From: Arthrobacter agilis
GTDB taxonomy: Bacteria; Actinomycetota; Actinomycetes; Actinomycetales; Micrococcaceae
Reading direction: 5' to 3'
Assembly (NCBI RefSeq): GCF_006494655.1
Contig: NZ_VHIM01000007.1
Location: forward strand, 1-64,000
DNA: 64,000 nucleotides
Position numbers and translations under genes: made by a program
The notes under the pieces: model-generated
The model's input: the letters and a program-made list of their open reading frames with translations, nothing else
Told to the model about the DNA's origin: nothing
Database searches by the model: none
Shown: one piece after another, positions 1-10,126 of the stretch
Layout: each line of letters starts with the position of its first letter
Position numbering within the stretch: the stretch's first letter is position 1

Positions 1-65
1 CTAAGACCCACAGCGCCGATGGTACTGCACCCGAGAGAGTGTGGGAGAGTAGGACACCGCCGGAC
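1..65 (+). rRNA. rrf: 5S ribosomal RNA, 3' end (partial)
   Basis: Only the 3' part lies in the window. The segment GAGAGTAGGACACCGCC near positions 46-62 is the conserved 3' end of actinobacterial 5S rRNA. A strong hairpin follows about 13 bases later, as expected at the end of an rRNA operon, so 16S and 23S genes probably lie to the left. The exact 3' end is uncertain by a few bases. Confidence 0.88.
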
Positions 66-77
66 AACCATTAGGCT

Positions 78-115
78 GAGGCCCCACACCACCAGGTGCG
101 GGGCCTCACCCCTTT
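78..115 (+). terminator. rRNA operon terminator
   Basis: A 12-bp stem with one A-C mismatch (GAGGCCCCACAC at 78-89, GTGCGGGGCCTC at 96-107) encloses a 6-base loop and is followed by CCCCTTT. It lies just after the 5S rRNA end. The 116 bases from here to the next gene hold no other signal that I can name. Confidence 0.85.
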
Positions 116-231
116 AACCACCCACCCGGCGCGGCCCTGGCCAGACCGGCAGGCCCGGCGCCGGCCCGCGCCACAACCGCCCGGCCCGGCACCCTGGCGC
201 CACCCGCTCCGCTGCATCCATACTTGGGCGC

Positions 232-963
232 ATGACCATCCACACCGGTGTCAGGGACTTCGAAGGCGCAACCCTGATCAGAGCCAGTGTCAGAGGTGCG
301 ACACTGCGTTTCTCGGACGTCAGCGGCGTGACGATGCGCGGGGTCGATGTGGACGGGCTCGACATCGACAGCCACGACCTGTTCTTGGGTAGCCTCGTGG
401 TGAACGGAGTGGACGTGGTCCCGCTCGTGGACGCGGAGTTGAATCGACGGTTCCCGGGGCGCGAACTCCAGAAGGCGCAGACACCCTCCGGGCTGCGGAA
501 CGGCTGGGTTGCTGTCCAGGCAGCATGGGAACGCCTCGTGGCGGAGACCCCGCCAGATCTCGTCGACGCGCACAGGGACGACGAGTGGTCCTTGGCCCAG
601 ACCCTGCGGCACCTCATCCTGGCGACCGATGCCTGGCTCGGACGCGGTGTCCACGGCCGGGAGCAGCCGTTCCACAAGATCGGTCAGATCTTCACCGGAG
701 CCGGGGAGATGGGCTTCGATCTGTCGATCTTCAGCGTAGCTGCACCGGATTTCGAGGAAGTCCTGGCGGTACGAGCCGAGCGCCAGCAGCAGGTCACCGG
801 GTTCCTGCGGACAGTGACCGCCGAGGTGCTCGCGGAGGACCGCGCGGATCCTTGGGGCGGTGAGGACTGGCGCCCGAGCGTCGGCGACTGCATTCGCGTG
901 ATCCTCGAAGAGGAGTGGGCCCACCTGCGCTACGTGCGCCGGGATCTTGCCCTCCTGCAGTAA
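232..963 (+). CDS. DinB-like protein with N-terminal pentapeptide-type repeats
   Basis: This 243-residue protein has two parts. Residues 10-50 read as quintets (FEGAT LIRAS VRGAT LRFSD and so on), the spacing of pentapeptide repeats. Residues 85-240 resemble the DinB/YfiT four-helix-bundle superfamily, with histidines in TLRHLILATDAW and EEEWAHLRYV placed like metal ligands. Family members include thiol-dependent transferases (mycothiol or bacillithiol), but the substrate here cannot be read. The gene stands alone between the rRNA operon and the TPR gene. The ATG at 232 has no clear ribosome binding site; a CATACT box seven bases upstream (219-224) could mean a leaderless transcript. Confidence 0.7.
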   Translation: MTIHTGVRDFEGATLIRASVRGATLRFSDVSGVTMRGVDVDGLDIDSHDLFLGSLVVNGVDVVPLVDAELNRRFPGRELQKAQTPSGLRNGWVAVQAAWERLVAETPPDLVDAHRDDEWSLAQTLRHLILATDAWLGRGVHGREQPFHKIGQIFTGAGEMGFDLSIFSVAAPDFEEVLAVRAERQQQVTGFLRTVTAEVLAEDRADPWGGEDWRPSVGDCIRVILEEEWAHLRYVRRDLALLQ

Positions 964-967
964 AGAT

Positions 968-999
968 GACGGACTTGAGCGACGACGGACTTTAGCGAT
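968..999 (+). repeat. Two tandem 16-bp units
   Basis: GACGGACTTGAGCGAC (968-983) is followed directly by GACGGACTTTAGCGAT (984-999), 14 of 16 bases identical. The repeat begins five bases after the stop codon of the DinB-like gene. Confidence 0.75.
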
Positions 1000-1266
1000 G
1001 AAGGACTGGAGGGCTGAGGGCGGGAGAGAACTTCGTGCCCTCCCACCAACCACCGCGACCTGCGAAAGCCTCTCCTGGGTTCTACCTTCGATGGGCTCTG
1101 GCGTCCATAGCTCTGCCACCGATGCCCGCCGGTGTGGTTCAGGCCACCTCGAGGCGATGACACCTCGATACGGTGTTCGTGGTTCCATAGATGGGTAGTA
1201 CCCACAGAACAATAGAGATCCGCCGGTGGCACCCTCGCCGGCACCTGACGAGAGGACCGCGCTGCC
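1000..1266. other. Intergenic region with no assignable gene
   Basis: With the repeat before it, this makes about 300 bases without a convincing gene. Possible reading frames have poor codon use and no homology that I recognise. No tRNA, RNase P or riboswitch core is visible. A short palindrome, GGGTAGTACCC (1193-1203), lies upstream of the TPR gene, but no clear -35/-10 pair was found. Confidence 0.5.
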
Positions 1267-3489
1267 ATGACTGAGCAGGAGCACACCGCTGGAAACGACG
1301 GGGAGTCCCGTCCGTCGGATGCCGCAGGAGAGCTTCGCCAGGGCGGATCAGCTCGATCCACGCGCCACGCCTGGGGTTCGAAGGGCGGGCGCACCGCGGA
1401 CGGTGCAGCAGGCGCATCGCGCCCTACCAGGAGCACCGGCGATCGTGACGGGCGTTCCGGCGGAGAATCCGCAGGGCCGTCGGGTGAGGGACGCGACCGC
1501 GGAACCGAGCGTGCGGATGCCGATCGCAGTGGCCGCTCCGAAGACCGCCGTACGGAAGGTGAGGCCGGGCCACAAAAGGACACCCGCGGGCGCGACGCCG
1601 ATCGCGCCGCACGCGGGGGCGACCGCCGGCAGGATAAACCGGACGGCAGGACGTCCCAGGGCGGCGGGTCCCGGAGCGGGACCTCCTTCGGCCGGCCAGA
1701 TCGTGGCGGGGAGTCCGATCGGGGAGCGCACCTGCGGAATTCCGCGTCGAGGGGTGGCGCTTCGTCGGGATCGGCTGCCGACCGGCAGCCGCGGTCGGGT
1801 GGCCGCAGTGGTGGCGCACCTGATCGCAGGGCTGGAGGGGCGGAACGCCCGTACCAGGCTCGGTCGTCCTCGGACCGTTCGGCCGATCGTTCTTCCGACC
1901 GCTTCTCGGGCGCCGACCGGCGGCCCTCCGAGCGTGGGCCCTACCGCCGGCCATCGGACCGGCAGGATCGCGGGCCGCAGGACGGCTCGCGCAGCTTCGA
2001 CCGTCGGGGCGGCCGGGCCGAGGAGGCGTCGTCGGGCCCCCGCCCGCACAACGCCCGCGACCTCCGGAGCGCGAACCGACCGGATCGTGAGCGGTCTCCC
2101 GAGATTGACGACGACGTCAAGGGAGATGAGCTCGATCGCGTGACCCGGGCGCAGGTACGCAATCTCGAGGAGCGGAGCGCGTTGTGGGTTGCCAAGCACC
2201 TTGTGATGGCGGGCCGCCTGATCGAGATCGACCCGGAGGAGGCCTTCCAGCATGCCCTGGCGGCGAGCCGCCGCGGTGGTCGCCTCGCTGCGGTCCGTGA
2301 AGCCGTCGGTGTCACGGCGTACGCAGCGGGCCACTACGGGGAGGCGCTCCGGGAGTTCCGGACCTTCCGTCGTATCAGTGGTTCGAATGTGCATCTTCCC
2401 GTCATGGCGGACTGCGAGCGGGGGCTCGGCAGGCCCGATCGCGCGCTCGATCTCGCCCGGAGCGAGGAGGCGGAGACCCTGGACGCTGCCGGGAAGGCGG
2501 AACTCGCCATGGTGGTGTCCGGTGCCCGTGCGGATCTCGGGCAGGTGGAGGCCGCAGTCTCCGCGCTGGAGATCCCGCAGCTGGACCTCCACCGGGCCTT
2601 CTCCTTCAGCCCGCGGTTGTTCCGCGCGTACGCGGATGCGCTCGACGCCGCAGGACGGTCAACTGAATCGGACACCTGGCGTCGCCAGGCCGCGGTGGCC
2701 GACAAGGCGCTCGGACTCGACGACGACCTGGAGCCGGACATCATCGACCTCGGCGAGGACGACGATCCCGCTCCGGTACCGGTGCCCAAGGTCACCGATC
2801 TCCTGGGCAGGCCCGCGCCCCAGGCCGCAACCCTTTCCTCGGATGCCGCGTCAGCCGAGGTATCAGCGAGTGCACCTTCCGACGTCGCACCTTCCGACGT
2901 CGCGTCTGCCGACGTCGCGGCGTCGCCCCGGGACGGTGCGTCCGAGGCTGACGACCAGGCCGACGACGATCTGAACGATCCCGGGACAGAGGCCGACGTC
3001 ATGATCGAGGCGGATGCGATCGGGGATGTGTCCCTCGATCTGGAGGACGACCTCGCGCGCCACGGTGAGGGCCGGCAGCCCGCGGACGACGAGGAGGTCG
3101 CCGGGTCGGCGGCGGTGCGGCAGCCGGAGGAGATCCGCGATCTCGAGACCGACGGTCATGAGGTCACCCCCGCAGCGTCGGGCACCGAGCAGGAGTCCGA
3201 CGAGTCCGACGGGCAGGAGCCGGACGACAGGACGCGCCCACCGTCCACGTCTGCTGCTCCGCCGGAGCAGGTGTCGTCCGACGCGTCGACCACGCCGGAG
3301 GAGGGGCTGCAGACGGAGATGCTCTTCAGTATGGAGGAATTCGGCGTTACGCCCGCGGGCGGCGGCGGAACCGACGAAACCCCCGACGGAGCCGGCGACG
3401 GTGTCGGTGACGGTGGTGGCGGGCATGACTCGGACGGCTCGGCCGACCACGGAACCGAGGGCCCTGCCGCCGACGGACGTGACGCGTGA
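1267..3489 (+). CDS. TPR-type protein with long disordered basic and acidic arms (Rv1691-like locus)
   Basis: This 740-residue protein has three zones. Residues 1-285 are low-complexity and rich in Arg, Gly, Ser and Asp (DRGG/RSSDR-like), probably disordered and possibly RNA- or ribosome-binding. Residues 290-490 are helical repeats (AFQHALAASRRGGRLAAVRE, then ARADLGQVEAAVSALE) of TPR character. Residues 495-740 are strongly acidic and rich in Asp, Glu, Ser and Pro. It is the first gene of a run (HAD hydrolase, small protein, tlyA, nadK, recN) that matches Rv1691-Rv1696 in order. The charge-opposed arms suggest a scaffold or condensate role, but this is inference. The ATG at 1267 follows a weak GAGGA site. 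The stop overlaps the next GTG by four bases. Confidence 0.75.
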   Translation: MTEQEHTAGNDGESRPSDAAGELRQGGSARSTRHAWGSKGGRTADGAAGASRPTRSTGDRDGRSGGESAGPSGEGRDRGTERADADRSGRSEDRRTEGEAGPQKDTRGRDADRAARGGDRRQDKPDGRTSQGGGSRSGTSFGRPDRGGESDRGAHLRNSASRGGASSGSAADRQPRSGGRSGGAPDRRAGGAERPYQARSSSDRSADRSSDRFSGADRRPSERGPYRRPSDRQDRGPQDGSRSFDRRGGRAEEASSGPRPHNARDLRSANRPDRERSPEIDDDVKGDELDRVTRAQVRNLEERSALWVAKHLVMAGRLIEIDPEEAFQHALAASRRGGRLAAVREAVGVTAYAAGHYGEALREFRTFRRISGSNVHLPVMADCERGLGRPDRALDLARSEEAETLDAAGKAELAMVVSGARADLGQVEAAVSALEIPQLDLHRAFSFSPRLFRAYADALDAAGRSTESDTWRRQAAVADKALGLDDDLEPDIIDLGEDDDPAPVPVPKVTDLLGRPAPQAATLSSDAASAEVSASAPSDVAPSDVASADVAASPRDGASEADDQADDDLNDPGTEADVMIEADAIGDVSLDLEDDLARHGEGRQPADDEEVAGSAAVRQPEEIRDLETDGHEVTPAASGTEQESDESDGQEPDDRTRPPSTSAAPPEQVSSDASTTPEEGLQTEMLFSMEEFGVTPAGGGGTDETPDGAGDGVGDGGGGHDSDGSADHGTEGPAADGRDA

Positions 3490-4472
3490 GGAATCGCCTG
3501 ATCGATGCCTATGACGGCGTGCTCGCGGATCTCGACGGGGTGGTGTACGCCGGCCCGCATGCCATTCCCGGTGCCACCGAGGCGCTGGACCGGCTGCAGG
3601 GTGAGGGCAAGAGCCTTGCCTACGTGACGAACAACGCCTCGAGGTCCTCCGAACAGGTCGCTGCCCATCTGCGCGAGCTGGGAGCGCCCGCCACGGCCGA
3701 CCAGGTGTTCGGGTCCGCGCTGGCCGGAGCGGAACTGTTGGCGGGGCAGGTCGCCCCGGCGTCCACGGTCCTCGTCGTCGGCAGTGACACACTCGCGGAC
3801 GCGGTGCGTGCGCAGGGGCTCGTCGTCGTCGACTCGGCCGAGGACGGGCCCGACGCCGTCATCCAGGGGTTCTCGCCCACCCTGGGGTGGAAGGATCTCG
3901 CGGAGGCCGCCTATGCCGTGGCCGCCGGTGCCGTGTGGGTGGCGACCAACACCGACATGTCGATCCCGCAGGAACGTGGCATAGCACCGGGCAACGGGAC
4001 TCTCGTCGCGGCCGTCACCGCGGCCACCGGCATGGAACCCCTCGTCGCCGGCAAGCCCGGTGCCGTCCTGTTCTCGACCGCTGCCCGGCATTCGGGCGTC
4101 GACCACGCGCTGGTGGTGGGGGACAGGCTGGACACCGACATCCTCGGCGGGAACCGTGCGGGCATGGCGACGGCGCTCGTCCTCACCGGTGTGGATACGC
4201 CCCGTACCGCACTGGCCGCGCCCGTCGACCAGCGACCCACCTACCTGATCCCGACCCTCGGGGCGCTGTACGAGGAGTACCCGTCCGTGGCGCAGGACGG
4301 CGCAACATATTCGGCCGGTGCTGCGACGGCGACGGTCCGGGAGACGGTGATCAGCGTGAGCGGGCGGGAGGACGACGTCGACAGCTGGCGTGCCGCGTGC
4401 GCGGCCTGGTGGGCCGCACACCCCTCGACGGCGCCCCGCTCGGCCCCAGAGGTGCGGTTCGCGGACGCCTAG
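3486..4472 (+). CDS. HAD-IIA family sugar phosphatase
   Basis: This 328-residue phosphatase is of the NagD/class IIA HAD type. The nucleophile motif is ADLDGVVYAG (Asp15, Asp17), motif II is TNN (48-50) and motif IV is GDRLDTDILGG (about residue 213), with the large C2 cap between. Family members dephosphorylate sugar phosphates, p-nitrophenyl phosphate or glycerol 3-phosphate; the substrate here is unknown. After residue 265 there is an added tail ending in a tryptophan-rich helix (WRAACAAWWAAHP) not needed for catalysis. The GTG start at 3486 overlaps the TPR gene stop (GTGA), so the two are translationally coupled. The ortholog position corresponds to Rv1692. Confidence 0.88.
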   Translation: MRNRLIDAYDGVLADLDGVVYAGPHAIPGATEALDRLQGEGKSLAYVTNNASRSSEQVAAHLRELGAPATADQVFGSALAGAELLAGQVAPASTVLVVGSDTLADAVRAQGLVVVDSAEDGPDAVIQGFSPTLGWKDLAEAAYAVAAGAVWVATNTDMSIPQERGIAPGNGTLVAAVTAATGMEPLVAGKPGAVLFSTAARHSGVDHALVVGDRLDTDILGGNRAGMATALVLTGVDTPRTALAAPVDQRPTYLIPTLGALYEEYPSVAQDGATYSAGAATATVRETVISVSGREDDVDSWRAACAAWWAAHPSTAPRSAPEVRFADA

Positions 4473-4540
4473 GGCGCGCAGCGGCGCCGGACACCAGCGA
4501 CGGCTCAGGACGCCCCGCACAGCGCAGGACCAGTGACCGC

Positions 4541-4576
4541 GCAGGACCCGGCAGGATCGTGCAGGACCCGGCAGGA
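4541..4576 (+). repeat. Two 16-bp direct repeats, 20-bp period
   Basis: GCAGGACCCGGCAGGA occurs identically at 4541-4556 and 4561-4576, just upstream of the ribosome binding site of the small gene at 4599. The unit itself contains GCAGGA twice. Confidence 0.8.
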
Positions 4577-4598
4577 CGACAGGCAGGAGGCGATGGAC

Positions 4599-4946
4599 AT
4601 GGGTGAGCAGGTCGGCGGGACCCTCGGCGGCCCGGAGCGGGCGACCCCGGCCTCCGTGCGCCCGTCCGCTTCGGCCACCGGCCGCACCGGCCGCACCGGC
4701 CGCGTCGACCCGAACGACGCACAGGAACCCGACGAAGCCGCAGTTCCTGCCGCTGCCGGCGCAGGCGGCGGGGGAGCGTCGTCGGGCGACGACCGCGTGG
4801 ACCGCATCCTCGATGTCCTCGACACGCTCGACGACGATGCGATCGACGCGCACGCGGACCTGTACCAGGACGTCCACGACCGGCTGGCCCGGGAGCTGAA
4901 CCCCGGGCAGGACGCCCGCCGGGCAGGGGATCATGGCGCGGCTTGA
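4599..4946 (+). CDS. Small conserved protein upstream of tlyA (Rv1693-like position)
   Basis: The product is about 115 residues. The first 70 are Gly/Ala/Arg/Pro-rich and probably disordered. The C-terminal part, RVDRILDVLDTLDDD followed by a helix ending VHDRLARELN, resembles the short helical motif of the proteins encoded just before tlyA in other actinobacteria. I chose the ATG at 4599 because AGGAGG (4585-4590) lies eight bases before it; the ATG at 4593 is also possible and would be only two bases from that site. The 3' end overlaps tlyA by 14 bases, so translation is probably coupled. Function unknown; its place suggests a partner or regulator of TlyA or ribosome modification. Confidence 0.7.
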   Translation: MGEQVGGTLGGPERATPASVRPSASATGRTGRTGRVDPNDAQEPDEAAVPAAAGAGGGGASSGDDRVDRILDVLDTLDDDAIDAHADLYQDVHDRLARELNPGQDARRAGDHGAA

Positions 4947-5784
4947 CCAGGAACTGGTGGCGCGCGGACTCGCACGGTCACGCTCGCATGCCGCCCAGCT
5001 CATCGATGCGGGCCGCGTGCTGCGCGGCGGCACCGTCCTCCGGAAGCCTTCTGCCCCGATCCTCCCGACGGACGTCCTGCTGGTCGAGGAGCGCGGCGAG
5101 GAATGGGTGAGCCGGGCCGGCACGAAGCTCGACGGCGCTCTTCGTGCTTTCCCCGCGATCGATCCCCTCGGCAAGCGGTGCCTCGATGCCGGCGCCTCGA
5201 CCGGTGGATTCACCGACGTCCTGCTGCGGCGGGGCGCCCGCGAGGTCGCGGCCGTCGATGTGGGTCACGGCCAGCTGGTCCAGCAACTCCGCGAGGATCC
5301 GCGCGTCCTCGTCTTCGAGGGCATGAACGTCCGCCATCTGGTTCCCGCCGCCATCGGGGGGCCGGTCCGGCTCACGGTCGCCGACCTCTCCTTCATCTCC
5401 CTGACGCTCGTGCTCCCGGCCCTCGCAGGAGCCACGGAGCACGGTGGGGACCTGGTGCTGATGGTGAAGCCGCAGTTCGAAGTGGGACGGAGCGGGCTCA
5501 ATCGGCTGGGCATCGTCACCGCGACGGACGCGCGTCGGCGCGCTGTCGGAGGGGTGCTGCGGAGTGCACTCGAGCTCGGGCTCGAGGCCCGCGGCCTCGC
5601 GCAGAGCGACTTACCGGGCCAGGACGGCAACCTGGAGTACTTCGTGTGGATAAAGGTGCCCCGCGGAGAATTGATGCCTAGGATCGGAGAGGAGCGGGAC
5701 CTCGCCGTGGAGCAGGTGCTCGCCGAGAGTCATCTCTTCCCGATGCCGGGCCGCCCCACCGATCAGACGGAGCTTGATGAGTAG
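4933..5784 (+). CDS. tlyA: TlyA-type 16S/23S rRNA 2'-O-methyltransferase
   Basis: This 283-residue protein has an N-terminal S4 RNA-binding domain (residues 1-60) followed by an FtsJ-like SAM methyltransferase. The SAM-binding loop is LDAGASTGGF (84-93) and the acidic ribose-binding residue follows in AAVDVGHGQL. In mycobacteria TlyA methylates 16S C1409 and 23S C1920 and its loss gives capreomycin resistance. Bacteria with shorter TlyA I versions methylate only 23S; the S4-containing length here (283, against 268 in M. tuberculosis) fits the longer TlyA II form. It overlaps both neighbours, so the genes from 4599 to 8427 read as one operon. The ATG at 4933 follows GCAGGGG. Confidence 0.93.
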   Translation: MARLDQELVARGLARSRSHAAQLIDAGRVLRGGTVLRKPSAPILPTDVLLVEERGEEWVSRAGTKLDGALRAFPAIDPLGKRCLDAGASTGGFTDVLLRRGAREVAAVDVGHGQLVQQLREDPRVLVFEGMNVRHLVPAAIGGPVRLTVADLSFISLTLVLPALAGATEHGGDLVLMVKPQFEVGRSGLNRLGIVTATDARRRAVGGVLRSALELGLEARGLAQSDLPGQDGNLEYFVWIKVPRGELMPRIGEERDLAVEQVLAESHLFPMPGRPTDQTELDE

Positions 5785-6703
5785 ACGAATTCTGGTGCTC
5801 GCGCACACCGGCCGACGGAACGCGATGGTCGCCGCCCAGGAGGCGTGTACGCGCCTCCACGACCTGGGCCTGCAACCCGTGATGCGTCCGGAGGAGCTCG
5901 CCGACATCCAGGGCGAGTACGGGGAACTGGCGGCACCCGCAGAGGTGCTGGGGGACGGCGTGGGCTTCGGCGACGTGGAACTCGTCATGGTGCTCGGCGG
6001 TGACGGCACCATCCTGCGTGCGGCCGAACTGGTCCGGGAGGCCGACATCCCCCTCCTGGGCGTGAACCTCGGCCACGTCGGATTCCTCGCGGAGAGCGAG
6101 CGGGCCGATCTGGAGGAGACGGTCCGCTGGGTGGCCGACCGCAGCTACACGGTGGAGGAGCGCACCACCATCGACGTCCTCGTCTGGCACGGGGACACCC
6201 TGCTCGGCACCAACTGGGCGCTGAACGAGGCCGCGGTGGAGAAGGCCAACCGCGAACGCATGATCGAAGTGGTCATGGAGGTGGACGGCAGGCCCGTGAG
6301 TTCCTTCGGGTGCGACGGCGTGGTCCTGGCCACCCCGACCGGATCCACGGCCTACGCCTTCTCCGCCAGCGGCCCGATCGTCTGGCCCGAGGTCGAGGCG
6401 CTGCTCATGGTGCCCATCAGCGCGCACGCCCTCTTCGCCAAGCCCCTCGTCGTCGCCCCGACGTCCGTGCTCGCGGTGGAGCTGCTCACCCGGACCGACG
6501 CGGCCGGTGTCCTCTGGTGTGACGGCCGCCGCAGCATCGATCTGCCGCCCGGCGCCCGGGTGGAGGTGCGGCGGTCCGCGCACCCGGTGAAGCTCGCCAG
6601 GACACGGCAGACCCCGTTCTCGGAGCGTCTCGTCCGGAAGTTCGAGTTGCCCATCCACGGTTGGCGCGGGCCGCTCCGCCACCAGGACGGAGCGCCGTCA
6701 TGA
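5777..6703 (+). CDS. nadK: NAD kinase
   Basis: This 308-residue enzyme phosphorylates NAD to NADP with ATP or polyphosphate. The catalytic GGDG motif is at residues 74-77 (LGGDGTILRAAEL). The conserved NE/D region (NEAAVEK) and the nucleotide loop TPTGSTAYAFSASGP are all present, and the length is normal for the actinobacterial PpnK group. I chose the ATG at 5777, which overlaps the end of tlyA; an in-frame TTG lies one codon earlier. The gene sits between tlyA and recN exactly as in mycobacteria (Rv1695) and overlaps recN by four bases (ATGA). Confidence 0.95.
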   Translation: MSRRILVLAHTGRRNAMVAAQEACTRLHDLGLQPVMRPEELADIQGEYGELAAPAEVLGDGVGFGDVELVMVLGGDGTILRAAELVREADIPLLGVNLGHVGFLAESERADLEETVRWVADRSYTVEERTTIDVLVWHGDTLLGTNWALNEAAVEKANRERMIEVVMEVDGRPVSSFGCDGVVLATPTGSTAYAFSASGPIVWPEVEALLMVPISAHALFAKPLVVAPTSVLAVELLTRTDAAGVLWCDGRRSIDLPPGARVEVRRSAHPVKLARTRQTPFSERLVRKFELPIHGWRGPLRHQDGAPS

Positions 6704-8427
6704 TCGAGGAGATGCGTATCCGCGACCTCGGCGTCATCACCGACGCGACGCTCGAACTGGGGCCCGGACTGACGGTCGTCACCGGGGAGACCGGGGCCGG
6801 CAAGACGATGGTCATCACGGCGCTCGGGCTCCTGAGGGGGGCGCGCTCCGATGCCGGCGCGGTCCGCCTGGGCGCGAAGTCGGCGTCCGCGGAAGCGGTG
6901 CTGCGGCTCGACCCGAGGAGCGCCGCCGCCCGTCGCGCGGCCGAGGCGGGGGCGTCGCTCGAGGAGTACGACGGCGCCGCGGAACTGATCCTCGCGCGCA
7001 CGGTGACGAGCGAGGGCCGGAGCCGGGCCTTCGTCGGGGGACGGGCCGCACCGGTCGGTGTCCTGGCTGAACTGGGCGACGAGCTCGTCGTCGTGCACGG
7101 ACAGTCCGACCAGTTGCGGCTGAAGGGTGCCCCGGCCCAGCGGCAGGCCCTGGACAAGTTCGGGGGGAAACCCGTCGAGGAGGCCCTGCGCGCGTACGAG
7201 GACGCCTTCCGGCGCTGGCGTGACGCACTCACGGAACGGGACCGGCTGAGGAGCGAGGCGCGCGAGCGGCTCCGGGAAGCTGAAGGCCTCGAGGCGGCGC
7301 TGACGGAGATCGGCGACCTCGACCCGCAGCCCGGAGAGGACGCCGCCCTGAAGGCCGAGTCGATGCGCCTCGGCAATCTCGAGGAGCTCCGGACCGCAGC
7401 CGTGGTGGCGCACCAGGCCCTCGTGTCCGAGGACATCGGGGCCAATGCCGATGCCGTCTCCCTCGTCGACGAGGCGAAGCGACAGCTCGATGCCGTGGCG
7501 GAGCACGACGCCGATCTCGGCAGGCTCGCCGAGCGGCTCGCGGAGGTCGGGTACCTGCTCGCGGACATCTCGGCCGAGCTCGCCGGATACGGGACCGCTC
7601 TCGACGGCGAGGCCGCGGGACGGCTCGAGGAGGTCGAGGCGCGCCGGGCGGCCCTCTCCGTCCTGCTGCGGAAGTACGCCCCGTCGATCGACGAGGTCCT
7701 GGCATGGCAGGAGGACGCCGTCAAGCGACTGCTGGAGCTCAGTGGGGACTCCTCGCGCGTCGAGGAACTCGACGACGTCATCGAGGCACTGGACGCGCGG
7801 GTGCACGAGCTGGCCGACACTCTGTCGTCGCTTCGACGATCGGCTGCCGAAACCCTGGCGACGCGGGTGAGCGACGAACTGACAGCCCTCGCGATGCCGG
7901 ACGCCCTCCTGCACATCGACGTGGCACCCGCCGAGTCGCTGACGGTGCACGGCGCCGACGACATCGCGTTCGCCCTCCAGCCGCACCCCGGTTCCGCGCC
8001 CCGGGCACTCGGCAAGGGTGCCTCGGGCGGCGAGCTCTCCCGCGTGATGCTCGCGATCGAGGTGGTCCTCGCCGCCGTCGACCCCGTCCCCACCTTCGTG
8101 TTCGACGAGGTGGACGCCGGGGTCGGTGGGAAGGCGGCTGTGGAGATCGGGCGGAGGCTCGCGATGCTGGCCGAGCACGTCCAGGTCATCGTGGTCACGC
8201 ACCTGCCCCAGGTCGCCGCGTTCGCCGCCCGCCACATCCGCGTCACCAAGAACGTCTCGCGGGACGGCGAGGGCGGGGGAGTGACGGCCAGCGACGTCGA
8301 GGTGCTGCCGGACGACGAGCGCGTCCGGGAGCTCGCGCGCATGCTGGCCGGCCAGGAGGATTCGGCGTCGGCGAGGGCGCACGCAGAGGAACTCCTGGCG
8401 GATGCAGCCCGCACCGCGGCTCGGTGA
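6700..8427 (+). CDS. recN: DNA repair protein RecN
   Basis: This 575-residue SMC-like ATPase acts in double-strand-break repair and cohesion. Walker A is GETGAGKT (29-36). A long coiled-coil centre with many Glu/Arg heptads spans roughly 150-370. The ABC signature ([10 protein letters not shown]) is near residue 440 and Walker B ([12 protein letters not shown]) near 468. The ATG at 6700 overlaps the nadK stop; an upstream in-frame TTG at 6661 is inside nadK and unlikely. Unlike in M. tuberculosis, no Rv1697/Rv1698-like (steA/steB) genes lie between recN and pyrG. Confidence 0.96.
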   Translation: MIEEMRIRDLGVITDATLELGPGLTVVTGETGAGKTMVITALGLLRGARSDAGAVRLGAKSASAEAVLRLDPRSAAARRAAEAGASLEEYDGAAELILARTVTSEGRSRAFVGGRAAPVGVLAELGDELVVVHGQSDQLRLKGAPAQRQALDKFGGKPVEEALRAYEDAFRRWRDALTERDRLRSEARERLREAEGLEAALTEIGDLDPQPGEDAALKAESMRLGNLEELRTAAVVAHQALVSEDIGANADAVSLVDEAKRQLDAVAEHDADLGRLAERLAEVGYLLADISAELAGYGTALDGEAAGRLEEVEARRAALSVLLRKYAPSIDEVLAWQEDAVKRLLELSGDSSRVEELDDVIEALDARVHELADTLSSLRRSAAETLATRVSDELTALAMPDALLHIDVAPAESLTVHGADDIAFALQPHPGSAPRALGKGASGGELSRVMLAIEVVLAAVDPVPTFVFDEVDAGVGGKAAVEIGRRLAMLAEHVQVIVVTHLPQVAAFAARHIRVTKNVSRDGEGGGVTASDVEVLPDDERVRELARMLAGQEDSASARAHAEELLADAARTAAR

Positions 8428-8433
8428 TAGCCT
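8425..8433 (+). promoter_or_regulatory. Extended -10 box for pyrG (possible leaderless start)
   Basis: TGATAGCCT has the TGN plus TANNNT form of an extended -10 element and overlaps the last base pairs of recN. Eight bases separate it from the GTG at 8442, so transcription would begin at or very near the start codon. No -35 box is visible. Inference from sequence only. Confidence 0.45.
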
Positions 8434-8441
8434 TGAACTCC

Positions 8442-10124
<1,683 letters not shown>

Positions 10125-10126
10125 CC

